In this document: piece after piece, positions 9,077-16,892 of the stretch
Layout of the letters: each line of letters begins with the position of its first letter
Numbering within the stretch: the first letter of the stretch is position 1
Assembly (NCBI RefSeq): GCF_016862815.1
Contig: NZ_BONR01000001.1
Location: 186,001 to 250,000 of the forward strand
DNA from: Demequina activiva
GTDB lineage: Bacteria > Actinomycetota > Actinomycetes > Actinomycetales > Demequinaceae
Reading direction: 5' to 3'
Length of the DNA: 64,000 bases
Notes under the pieces: generated by a model
Seen by the model: only the letters and a program-made list of their open reading frames with translations
Told to the model about the DNA's origin: nothing
The model's database searches: none
Made by a program: the position numbers and the translations under genes

Positions 9077-10594
9077 TCAGGCTTCCGGGAGGTCAGGTCG
9101 GGACACGAGCGCCATCAGGGAGTCGACGTTAAGGTCGGAGGACGGGGCCGTCTCGACGATGCGGCCGTCGCGCAGGATCGCGACGCGGTCCCCCACCCGC
9201 AGCACCTCCTCGAGCTCGGCGGAGATGAACACCACCGAGAGTCCGTTGTCCGCCATCTCGCCCACGAGGTTCTGGATCTCCACCTTCGCGCCCACGTCGA
9301 TGCCGCGGGTGGGCTCGTCGAGCACCAGCAGCCGTGGCGACAGGGCGAGCAGCCGCGCGAGCATGACCTTCTGCTGGTTGCCGCCGGACAGCGCGCGCAC
9401 GGGCACGTCGATGTCCGCGGGACGGATGTCGAGCGCCTCGACCCAGCTGGCGGCCAGCTCCCGCATCCGTGCGGGGCTGATGCGGCGGAACGGGCCCTGC
9501 TGCGCCTGCAGCGCCAGGCCGATGTTCTCCGCGATGGTCATCTCGCCTACCAGGCCCTCGGTGCGACGGTTCTCCGAGGAGTACACGACGCCCAGGGAGA
9601 GCGCCTTGCGCGGGGAGTCGAGGTGCACGTCCTTCTGCTCGAGCCGGATGATGCCGCCGCTGAGATGGTCGACGCCTGTCAACGCGCGGGCGAGCTCGGT
9701 GCGACCCGAGCCCAGCAGCCCGGCCAGTCCCAGCACCTCTCCCTCGGCCAGGTCCACGTCCGCGTCCGTGATGCCCTTGCCCACGCTCACGTTGCGAGCG
9801 CTGAGGAACGCCTCCTGCGGCTCGACGGCGGCCTCGGCGCGCTCGCGAGCCTTGAAGAAGGAGGCCTCGCGCCCGAGCATCTTCTGCACCAGGTCGATGC
9901 GCAGCAGCTCCGTGGTCAGGTACTCCCCCACGAGGGCCCCGTCGCGCAGCACCGTGATGCGGTCGCAGATCTCGTACACCTGGTCCAGGAAGTGCGACAC
10001 GAACAGGATCGCGACGCCGCGCTGCTTGAGGTCCCGGATCACCCGGAACAGCTCCGCGACCTCGTCCGTGTCGAGGCTGGACGTGGGCTCGTCGAGCACC
10101 AGCACCTTCAGGTTCGTCGAGATCGCGCGCGCGATCGCCACCAGCTGCTGGACGGCGAGCGACTGCGAGCCCAGCAGAGCAGCGGGGTCGATCTCGAGGC
10201 CCAGGTCCTCGAGCACCGCGGCGGCCTGACGGCGCATCGCCTTCGCGTCGATCAGGCCCATCCGGCGCGGCTCGCGCCCCAGCCAGATGTTCTCGGCCAC
10301 CGACAGGTTGGGCAGCAGGTCGATCTCCTGGTAGACCGTGGAGATGCCGGCGGACTGGGCGTCATACGGACGCGAGAAGTGCTGCAGATCGCCGTCGAGC
10401 GTGAGGACGCCGGCGTCCGGCACCAGCGCGCCGGTGAGGACCTTGATGAGCGTGGACTTGCCCGCGCCGTTCTCGCCCATGAGCGAGTGCACCTCGCCCG
10501 GGAACATCCGGAAGTCGACGCGATCCAGGGCGACCGTGCTGGTGAATCGCACGGTCGCGCCGGTGAGCTCCACGAGCGGCTGCGCCTGGTCCAC
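9077..10594 (-). CDS. Sugar ABC transporter ATPase, second copy (tandem nucleotide-binding domains)
   Basis: This is a 505-residue cytoplasmic ATPase of the CUT2 (ribose/galactofuranose) type. Domain 1 has Walker A GENGAGKST (40-48), a QSLAVQQLVAIARA signature and LDEPTSSLD. Domain 2 has the degenerate loop GLLGSGRTEL and a good LSGGNQQKV signature with LDEPTRGID. The open frame extends far upstream through the neighbouring permease in a wrong frame. I place the start at the GTG of VDQAQPLVEL, just before the conserved domain, with a weak ribosome-binding site. It closely resembles the ATPase at 12755-14293, so the operon holds two full-length ATPases, where the E. coli ytfQRT-yjfF system has one. 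Confidence 0.9.
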   Translation of the reverse strand: MDQAQPLVELTGATVRFTSTVALDRVDFRMFPGEVHSLMGENGAGKSTLIKVLTGALVPDAGVLTLDGDLQHFSRPYDAQSAGISTVYQEIDLLPNLSVAENIWLGREPRRMGLIDAKAMRRQAAAVLEDLGLEIDPAALLGSQSLAVQQLVAIARAISTNLKVLVLDEPTSSLDTDEVAELFRVIRDLKQRGVAILFVSHFLDQVYEICDRITVLRDGALVGEYLTTELLRIDLVQKMLGREASFFKARERAEAAVEPQEAFLSARNVSVGKGITDADVDLAEGEVLGLAGLLGSGRTELARALTGVDHLSGGIIRLEQKDVHLDSPRKALSLGVVYSSENRRTEGLVGEMTIAENIGLALQAQQGPFRRISPARMRELAASWVEALDIRPADIDVPVRALSGGNQQKVMLARLLALSPRLLVLDEPTRGIDVGAKVEIQNLVGEMADNGLSVVFISAELEEVLRVGDRVAILRDGRIVETAPSSDLNVDSLMALVSRPDLPEA

Positions 10595-10653
10595 GCCGCC
10601 ATGATGGCACGGACCAGGCGCAGCACGTCCCGGCTCGCTGGCCGGGGCCAGTG

Positions 10654-11673
10654 TCAGCTCCCTCGTTCGGAGCGGGCGACGATGGCCCGCTGCACCACGA
10701 TGAACAGCAGCAGCAGGCCACCCACGATGATGTGGGTCCACGACTGCTCGGCTCCCATGAACGAGATGATCGTCTTGATGGTGCCGTACACGAACACGCC
10801 GATCATCGAACCCAGCACATAGCCCCGGCCGCCCGTCAGCAGCGTGCCGCCGATGACGACGACGGCGATGACGTCCAGCTCGGTGCCGATGCCGTTGCGG
10901 GGGTAGCCGGCGCCGGAGTATGCGGTGAGCACGAGTCCGGCGAGCCCGCCGCACAGGCCGCTGATCACGTAGACCATGACGGTGGTCCGGGCCACGTTGA
11001 GGCCCATGAGCCGGGCCGACTGCGCGGAGCCGCCCACGGCATAGACCGTGCGGCCGAACCGGGTGAAGTGCATCACGAGAGCACCGATCACGACGGCGAC
11101 GATCGCGATGATGCCGGTGGGCGTGATGTACCAGTCGCCCAGGCGAAAGCGCGTGGACTGCAGCCACAGCAGCGCCGGGTCCTCGACGCGGATCGACGAC
11201 AGGCTGACCACGAACGCGAGCCCGCGACCCAGGAACAGCCCGGCGAGCGAGGCGATGAACGGCTGGACGTTGAAGTACTGCACCAGCACGCCGATGAGCA
11301 GGCCGATCGCGGCGCCGGACACGAGCATCGCGGGCAGCGCGATCACCAGCGGCACGCCGCTGGCCAGCAGGCTGGCCCCGAAGATGCCGGTGAACGCCAT
11401 GACGGATCCCACGGACAGGTCGATGCCCGCCGTGACGATCACGAAGGTCATGCCCACGGCGAGGACCATGAGGTAGGCGTTGTCCAGCAGCAGCGCGGAC
11501 ATGTTGCGCGCGGTCAGGAAGTTGCCGAAGTACATCTGCGCGCCCACCAGGAGCACGATCAGGATCGCCACCGCGGCGATGGTGGGAAGCACCGCCGCGT
11601 GACGGCTGGTGAACGTGCCGAGTGCTCCCGTCAGGGTGCGACGCTCGGGCTGTGCGGTCTCCACGGCGGTCAT
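10654..11673 (-). CDS. Sugar ABC transporter permease, YjfF-like
   Basis: The 339-residue polytopic permease of the BPD_transp_2 (CUT2) family has about eight to ten hydrophobic segments. Family motifs include GMTFVIVTAGIDLSVGSV (near 75-92), SLAGLFLGRG and GGTLLTGGRGYVLGS. Its start overlaps the upstream permease stop by 4 bp, so translation is coupled. It pairs with the other permease to form the membrane channel. By order and motifs it corresponds to YjfF of the galactofuranose system, but the actual sugar (galactofuranose, arabinose, ribose or other) is not determined by the sequence alone. Confidence 0.9.
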   Translation of the reverse strand: MTAVETAQPERRTLTGALGTFTSRHAAVLPTIAAVAILIVLLVGAQMYFGNFLTARNMSALLLDNAYLMVLAVGMTFVIVTAGIDLSVGSVMAFTGIFGASLLASGVPLVIALPAMLVSGAAIGLLIGVLVQYFNVQPFIASLAGLFLGRGLAFVVSLSSIRVEDPALLWLQSTRFRLGDWYITPTGIIAIVAVVIGALVMHFTRFGRTVYAVGGSAQSARLMGLNVARTTVMVYVISGLCGGLAGLVLTAYSGAGYPRNGIGTELDVIAVVVIGGTLLTGGRGYVLGSMIGVFVYGTIKTIISFMGAEQSWTHIIVGGLLLLFIVVQRAIVARSERGS

Positions 11674-12758
11674 CGGACGGCCTCCTTCTGGACGTTCTCG
11701 GCTCGGTCCGCATCACGGTCGTCATCGACCTCGGGTGGCGCCTCCTGCGGGGTGCGGCGCACGCTCGAGCCGAGCGAGCGGCCCCAGCGGTGGACACGCG
11801 GCGACTGCAGCAGCACCACCAGGATCACGACGGCCGCGAAGAACACGGGGCTCTGCGCGGGCGGCACTCCGAGGAAGAGGATCGCCGAGTCGAGCGCCTG
11901 CACGGTGAGGACGCCGATCACGGTTCCGGCGATCGAGAACTTGCCGCCCATGAGGCTGGTGCCGCCGAGCACGACCGCGAGGATCGCGTACAGCTCGATC
12001 AGGTAGCCCGCCGCGTTGGCGTCCGCGGCCTTGATGTTCGAGGCGTAGATGACGCCGGCGATGCCGGCCAGGGTGCCGGACAGGACGTAGGCGGACCACA
12101 CGATGCCGCGCGAGCGCACACCCGCGAGGCGGCTGGCCTCCGGGTTGATGCCGACGGCCTCGGTGAGCATCCCCAGCGCGGTGCGCCGCTCCACGAGTCC
12201 CACGATCACCACGGCGGCGACCCACACGAAGAAGGCGAACGGCAGGATCAGCAGGTAGCCGCTCGCGATGTAGGACAGCGGGTCGGAGTTGACGGTGGTG
12301 ATGAAGCCGTCCGTGATGAGCAGCGCGGCGCCACGGCCCGCGAGCATCAGCACGAGGGTCGCGATGATGGGCTGGATTCCCAGCACGGAGACCAGGAAGC
12401 CGTTCCACACGCCGAGCACGAGCGCGACGAGGACGGCGACCACGATCGCGATGGCGACCACGGTGACGCGGTTCGAGTCGTCGGCGCGGTCGATGATGGT
12501 GAGCGCGACGGCGCCGGACACGGCCATGACGGCGCCCACGGACAGGTCGATGCCTCGCGTCGCGATCACGATCGTCATGCCCAGCGCGACCAGCATCAGC
12601 GGTGCGCTCTCGCGCAGGATGTTGATGGGGTTGCCGTAGAGCTGCCCGTCCTGAACCGTGACCTTCGCGAAGTTGGGGTTGGCCACGGTGTTGACGACTA
12701 GCAGCGTGATCAGGGCCGTCGCCGGCCAGAACAGCCGATGCTTGGTGAGCGCCTTCAT
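11670..12758 (-). CDS. Sugar ABC transporter permease, YtfT-like
   Basis: The 362-residue CUT2 permease has multiple membrane spans and the motif GMTIVIATRGIDLSVGAVMA near residues 60-79, ATLVLMLAGRG and VLGGTSLMGGKFS. The N-terminal ~25 residues are hydrophobic. The last ~40 residues form an acidic/arginine-rich cytoplasmic tail (RRTPQEAPPEVDDDRDADRA), longer than in the sister permease. It overlaps the ATPase upstream (4 bp) and the permease downstream (4 bp), showing a tightly coupled operon. Confidence 0.9.
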   Translation of the reverse strand: MKALTKHRLFWPATALITLLVVNTVANPNFAKVTVQDGQLYGNPINILRESAPLMLVALGMTIVIATRGIDLSVGAVMAVSGAVALTIIDRADDSNRVTVVAIAIVVAVLVALVLGVWNGFLVSVLGIQPIIATLVLMLAGRGAALLITDGFITTVNSDPLSYIASGYLLILPFAFFVWVAAVVIVGLVERRTALGMLTEAVGINPEASRLAGVRSRGIVWSAYVLSGTLAGIAGVIYASNIKAADANAAGYLIELYAILAVVLGGTSLMGGKFSIAGTVIGVLTVQALDSAILFLGVPPAQSPVFFAAVVILVVLLQSPRVHRWGRSLGSSVRRTPQEAPPEVDDDRDADRAENVQKEAVR

Positions 12759-14293
12759 CGGGTCACGCTCCCTTCCTCGGAGTTGGCGATGTAGTCGATG
12801 AGTGCGTCGATGTCGACGTCGCTCGAGTCGAGCGTGCCGATCTGTCCGCGGTCGCGCATCACGACCACGCGCTGCGCGATGCGCAGCACCTCCTCGAGCT
12901 CGGAGGAGATGAAGATGACGGACAGGCCCTGCTCGGACAGCTCGGCGACCTTGCGCTGGATGTCCGCCTTGGCACCGACGTCGATGCCGCGCGTGGGCTC
13001 GTCGAGGATCAGCAGCTCGGGGGCCGTGGCGAGCCAGCGCGCCAGGAGCACCTTCTGCTGGTTGCCGCCGGACAGGTTGCCCACCGGCAGCGTGGGGTCC
13101 GCGGGACGCACCCCGAGCGCGTCCATGTACTCGGCGACGATCGCGTCCCGCTCGGCCTTGGGTACGGGCTTGAGCCAGCCCCGCTGGGCCTGCAGGCCGA
13201 GGATCATGTTCTCCGCGACGGTCAGGTCTGCGACCACGCCCTCCTCGCGTCGGTTCTCCGAGGAGAAGGCGATCTTGTGGCCGATGGCGTGGCGTGGCGC
13301 GTGCATGCGAGCCTCGCGTCCGTCGACCTCGATGGTTCCAGCATCGGCCCTGTCCGCGCCGTACAGCATGCGGACCAGCTCGGTGCGCCCGGAGCCCAGG
13401 AGCCCGGCGATTCCGACCACCTCGCCGTCGTAGACGTCGATGTCGGAGGCCTGCAGCACGCCGCGCCGGCTCACGCCGCTCGCGCGCAGCACCGGCGTGC
13501 CGGTGCGGTCGATCTCGCGGTCGGCGTTCTTGGACAGCGCGGCGAGGTCGCCCAGCTCGCGGCCGATCATCTCGGTCACGAGCGCGTCGCGCGGAAGGTC
13601 GTCGATGAGGTGCTCGCCCACGAGCTGGCCGTTGCGCAGCACCGTGATGCGGTCGGAGATCTCGTAGACCTGCTCGAGGAAGTGACTGACGAACAGGATC
13701 GCCACGCCCTTGTCGCGCAGGTCTCGGATCACGCTGAACAGCTGCTCGACCTCGCCGCGGTCCAGACTGGACGTGGGCTCGTCGAGGATGAGCACGCTGC
13801 AGTCCAGCACCATCGCCCTCGCGATCGCCACCAGCTGCTGGATGGCGATGGAGTGGCTCGAGAGCATCGAGCGGGTGTCGAGCTCGAGACCCAGGCTGGT
13901 CAGGTGGCGCTCGGCCTCGCGGTGGACGCCGTTCCAGTCGATGCCGAAGCGTCCGCGCGGCTCGTGGCCGAGCATGACGTTCTCTCCGACCGACAGGTTC
14001 GAGCAGAGGTTGACCTCCTGGTAGACCGTCGAGATGCCGGCCCGCTGAGCGTCCGCGGTGGTCTCGAAGCGGCGCGCTTGTCCGTCGACCGCGATGGTGC
14101 CGGAGTCGATCTGGTACACGCCGGTCAGGGCCTTGATGAGGGTCGACTTGCCTGCGCCGTTCTCCCCCATGAGGGAGTGGACCTCGCCGGGCCGCAGGAA
14201 GAAGTCGACGTGGTCGAGGGCCAGCACTCCGGGGAACCGGATGGTGATCCCGCGCATCTCGACCACGGGGGGGACGTCAGTGTCCGCGAGCAT
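12755..14293 (-). CDS. Sugar ABC transporter ATPase, first copy (YtfR-like)
   Basis: The 512-residue ATPase with fused nucleotide-binding domains has Walker A GENGAGKST (43-51), an SHSIAIQQLVAIARA signature and LDEPTSSLD in domain 1. Domain 2 has GLLGSGRTEL, NLSGGNQQKV and LDEPTRGID. It is the operon-proximal ATPase, directly after the binding protein, in the position of YtfR in E. coli. It is separated from the binding-protein gene by a hairpin that probably lowers expression of the transporter relative to the binding protein. Similarity to the copy at 9077-10594 runs through the whole protein. Confidence 0.92.
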   Translation of the reverse strand: MLADTDVPPVVEMRGITIRFPGVLALDHVDFFLRPGEVHSLMGENGAGKSTLIKALTGVYQIDSGTIAVDGQARRFETTADAQRAGISTVYQEVNLCSNLSVGENVMLGHEPRGRFGIDWNGVHREAERHLTSLGLELDTRSMLSSHSIAIQQLVAIARAMVLDCSVLILDEPTSSLDRGEVEQLFSVIRDLRDKGVAILFVSHFLEQVYEISDRITVLRNGQLVGEHLIDDLPRDALVTEMIGRELGDLAALSKNADREIDRTGTPVLRASGVSRRGVLQASDIDVYDGEVVGIAGLLGSGRTELVRMLYGADRADAGTIEVDGREARMHAPRHAIGHKIAFSSENRREEGVVADLTVAENMILGLQAQRGWLKPVPKAERDAIVAEYMDALGVRPADPTLPVGNLSGGNQQKVLLARWLATAPELLILDEPTRGIDVGAKADIQRKVAELSEQGLSVIFISSELEEVLRIAQRVVVMRDRGQIGTLDSSDVDIDALIDYIANSEEGSVTR

Positions 14294-14330
14294 GTCCTGC
14301 CCTTTTCTTTCGCTTCGTGAGGTGGCGCGC

Positions 14331-14365
14331 CCGCCGAGGGGCCGGTTGGACCGACCCCTCGGCGG
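14331..14365 (-). terminator. Intra-operon attenuating hairpin
   Basis: A 16-bp stem with one mismatch (ccgccgaggggccggt against its complement) and a very short loop lies between the binding-protein and ATPase genes. It probably causes partial termination or 3' end stabilisation, so that the binding protein is made in excess. Confidence 0.6.
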
Positions 14366-14401
14366 AGCGCGTGGACCTGGGTCTCAGGCTAGTGCTGAGA
14401 C

Positions 14402-15412
14402 TCAGTAGAGGCGGGAGTCGATGACCTCCGCGGCCTCCTCCTGCGTGAAGGTCTGGTCCTCCACGTAGTACTCCTTCTCCACCTCGTTGCCGGCGAGCAC
14501 GTCCTTGACCACCTGCGACACGAGGTCGCCCAGCAGCGGGTTGCACTCGACGATGTAGTTGATCTTGCCGTCGACGAGCGCCTGCATGCCGTCCGCGACC
14601 GCGTCGATGGTGATGATCTTGATGTCCTCGCCGGGAACGCCGCCCGCGGCCTCGATCGCCTCGATGGCGCCCAGGCCCATGTCGTCGTTGTGCGCGTACA
14701 CGAGGTCGATGCCGTCGAGACCGTAGTTGGCGATGTAGCCCTCCATGACGGACTTGCCGCCGTCACGGGTGAAGTCGCCGGTCTGCGAGTCGAGCGTCTC
14801 GATCATGGTGCCCGCGATGGCCTCGTTGAAGCCCTCGGCACGGTCGTTGGCCGGAGCCGATCCGGTGGTGCCCTCGAGCACGACCATCTGGGTCTCGGTG
14901 TCGCCGTACTGCTCGGCCGCCCACTCGCCGGCCATCACGCCCTCCTGGTAGAAGTCCAGGCCGACCCAGCTCGCGTACAGGTCCTCGGAGGCACTGACGG
15001 TGCGGTCCTCGAGGATCACCGGGATGCCGGCGTCCGCCGCCTCCTGGAGAACGTCGTCCCAACCGTCCTCGACCACCGGGGCGATGATGATCGCGTCGAC
15101 GCCCTGGTTGATGAAGTTGCGGACCGCGGCGATCTGCGCGGCCGGGTCGTTGTCAGCCGCGTTGAACACGAGCTCGTAGCCGTTCTCCTCCGAGAACGCC
15201 GTCTGCATGGACTCCGTGTTGGCCGAGCGCCAGCCGGACTCAGCGCCGGTCTGTGCGAAGCCCACGGTGATCAGCTCGTCCGAGGCGGGCGCGTCGCCGC
15301 CGTCGGCCGGGTCGGCCGTGGCATCGCCGCCGTCCGAGTCCGTCGAGCATGCCGTCAGCGCGAGCGCTGCGGCTCCTGCCAGTGCGATGGTGGAAAGAAA
15401 GCTCTTTCTCAT
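14402..15412 (-). CDS. Sugar-binding lipoprotein of the ABC importer (YtfQ-like)
   Basis: The 336-residue lipoprotein has a signal peptide with lipobox LTAC, Cys22 being the lipidated residue. A short Asp/Gly-rich linker leads into a type I periplasmic-binding-protein fold beginning ITVGFAQTGAESGWRSANTE. This beginning, the GVDAIIIAPV loop and YAHNDDMGLGAIEAI near residue 230 match galactofuranose-binding YtfQ. The start is supported by AGGAGG upstream. As first gene of a leftward operon (binding protein, ATPase, two permeases, second ATPase, LacI) it should capture the sugar outside the membrane. Substrate assignment is by family resemblance only. Confidence 0.92.
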   Translation of the reverse strand: MRKSFLSTIALAGAAALALTACSTDSDGGDATADPADGGDAPASDELITVGFAQTGAESGWRSANTESMQTAFSEENGYELVFNAADNDPAAQIAAVRNFINQGVDAIIIAPVVEDGWDDVLQEAADAGIPVILEDRTVSASEDLYASWVGLDFYQEGVMAGEWAAEQYGDTETQMVVLEGTTGSAPANDRAEGFNEAIAGTMIETLDSQTGDFTRDGGKSVMEGYIANYGLDGIDLVYAHNDDMGLGAIEAIEAAGGVPGEDIKIITIDAVADGMQALVDGKINYIVECNPLLGDLVSQVVKDVLAGNEVEKEYYVEDQTFTQEEAAEVIDSRLY

Positions 15413-15498
15413 TCCCCAAAACCTCCTCGTTCTGGTCCCGGCGCCGATGCCGGGTTGGTGGTGGTTTCCCTCAGGGCCGGCGAGCGGCCCGTGCTCGC

Positions 15499-15516
15499 AA
15501 TATTAGCGCTCACATT
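15499..15516 (-). promoter_or_regulatory. Putative LacI-family operator
   Basis: An imperfect 18-bp palindrome centred on AGCGCT (aatattagcgctcacatt on the plus strand) matches the general LacI-family operator layout and resembles the symmetric lac operator. Seven of nine half-site positions agree. It overlaps the -10 box of the sugar operon, a position suited to repression by the LacI protein at 8046-9065. Confidence 0.6.
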
Positions 15517-15530
15517 TCGGGGTCACGCAA
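15500..15530 (-). promoter_or_regulatory. Putative promoter of the sugar ABC operon
   Basis: On the minus strand TTGCGT (15525-15530) and TAATAT (15500-15505) are separated by 19 bp, about 90 nt before the binding-protein start. The rest of the 364-bp divergent gap (15413-15776) holds only the leader with AGGAGG on the left and, on the right, an AT-richer patch (gataacgaatgttaacc near 15550) of unknown meaning. Confidence 0.5.
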
Positions 15531-15776
15531 GTGAGGGGCATCACGTTTCGATAACGAATGTTAACCTTCACCTGCGCCTGTTCGTCCGGTTTGTCCGGGT
15601 TCCGGGCGATCTCCGAGAGCACTCACATTCATCACATCCGCGGCCGCCATGGCTGGCCTGCCACACCTGACCCGCATCCCCGGTCGCCCGCCCGTCGCAC
15701 GCCACCAGGCGGCGCAGCCGGGCGCGGAGGGGGCGCGGTCCGGGAATCGAGACCGCCGTGCGCGCGTTCGCGAGGC

Positions 15777-16871
15777 ATGACCTCTCCCGCTCTCTTCACC
15801 CCGTTCACGCTGCGCTCCGTCACCTTCCGCAACCGGCTGTGGGTCGCGCCCATGTGCCAGTACTCCGTGGAGAAGCGCGATGGCGTCCCCACCGACTGGC
15901 ACCTGGTTCACCTGGGGGGCACCGCGCGCGGCGGAGCAGGGCTGGTGATGGCCGAGGCCACCGGCGTGACGCCCGAGGGCCGCATCAGCGCGTGGGACAC
16001 CGGGATCTGGAACGACGAGCAGCGCGATGCATGGTCGCGCATCGTCGCCTTCATCCATGGGCAGGGCGCCGCCGCGGGCATCCAGCTCGCGCACGCCGGC
16101 CGGAAGGGCTCCACGCACCGCGGCCTCGAGGGACACGGAGCGATCGCGACCCACGACGGCGGCTGGGAGCCGCTCGGCCCGTCCACTCTCCCGTTCCCAG
16201 GCCTCGCGACGCCCGCTCCCATGAGCCATGCCCAAATCGCCCAAGCGGTGGCGGCGTTCCGCTCCGCCGCTCGACGCGCACTGGATGCCGGGTTCGACGT
16301 GCTCGAGGTCCACGCCGCGCACGGCTACCTGCTGCACGAGTTCCTCTCCCCGCTCAGCAACGACCGCTCCGACGAGTACGGCGGCTCCCTCGAGAACCGC
16401 GCACGCTTCCTGCTGGAGGTGGTGCGCGAGGTGCGCGACGTCGCGGGAGCGGACGTGCCCGTGTTCGTGCGGCTGTCCGCGACCGACTGGAAGGAGCCCG
16501 AGGGGTGGACCCTCGAGGACACGGTCGCCGTCTCCGCCTGGGCTCGAGACGCAGGCGCGGACCTCGTCGACGTCTCCTCCGGCGGCAACGTCGCGGACGC
16601 GCCCATCCCCGTGGGCCCCGGCTACCAGGTGCCCTTCGCGGCAGAGGTGCGCGAGCGCGTCGGTGTCCCCACGAGCGCCGTGGGGCTGGTGACGGAGCCT
16701 CACCTCGCGGAGCACATCGTCGCGTCGGGTCAGGCCGATGCCGTGATGGCCGGGCGCGAGTTCCTGCGGGACCCGCACTTCGCTCTGCGCGCCGCCCACG
16801 AGCTGGGCGCCGGCGTCGACTACTGGCCGTTCCAGTACGAGCGCGGCACCTTCGCGCATCGGCCCGCCTGA
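15777..16871 (+). CDS. NADH:flavin oxidoreductase, Old Yellow Enzyme family (YqjM-like)
   Basis: This FMN-dependent ene-reductase acts on activated C=C bonds. The 364-residue TIM barrel shows APMCQYS (Cys27), the cysteine typical of the thermophilic-like/YqjM class. It also has HAGRKGS near 108, the substrate-binding EVHAAHGYLLHEFLSPL stretch near 180, and SGGN plus GREFLRDP near the FMN phosphate. I chose the ATG at 15777 (MTSPALFTPF) because the family starts here; longer in-frame readings upstream are low-complexity. It has no operon partner: the sugar operon diverges and a transporter gene converges. Confidence 0.93.
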   Translation: MTSPALFTPFTLRSVTFRNRLWVAPMCQYSVEKRDGVPTDWHLVHLGGTARGGAGLVMAEATGVTPEGRISAWDTGIWNDEQRDAWSRIVAFIHGQGAAAGIQLAHAGRKGSTHRGLEGHGAIATHDGGWEPLGPSTLPFPGLATPAPMSHAQIAQAVAAFRSAARRALDAGFDVLEVHAAHGYLLHEFLSPLSNDRSDEYGGSLENRARFLLEVVREVRDVAGADVPVFVRLSATDWKEPEGWTLEDTVAVSAWARDAGADLVDVSSGGNVADAPIPVGPGYQVPFAAEVRERVGVPTSAVGLVTEPHLAEHIVASGQADAVMAGREFLRDPHFALRAAHELGAGVDYWPFQYERGTFAHRPA

Positions 16872-16885
16872 CGGGCCGATGCGCG
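16853..16885 (+). terminator. Bidirectional terminator overlapping the oxidoreductase stop
   Basis: A perfect 14-bp stem (cgcgcatcggcccg and its complement) with a 5-nt loop contains the stop codon of the oxidoreductase. It also ends 8 nt from the stop of the convergent permease gene. Both arms contain the word GGCCGATGC, which recurs through the window. Confidence 0.75.
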
Positions 16886-16892
16886 GGTCGCC

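Noticed and set aside
9077-11797. A 906-residue open frame joining the second sugar ATPase to upstream sequence
   Set aside because: The upstream third is the permease gene read in another frame: arginine-rich, with no domain. The real ATPase begins at the GTG at 10594.
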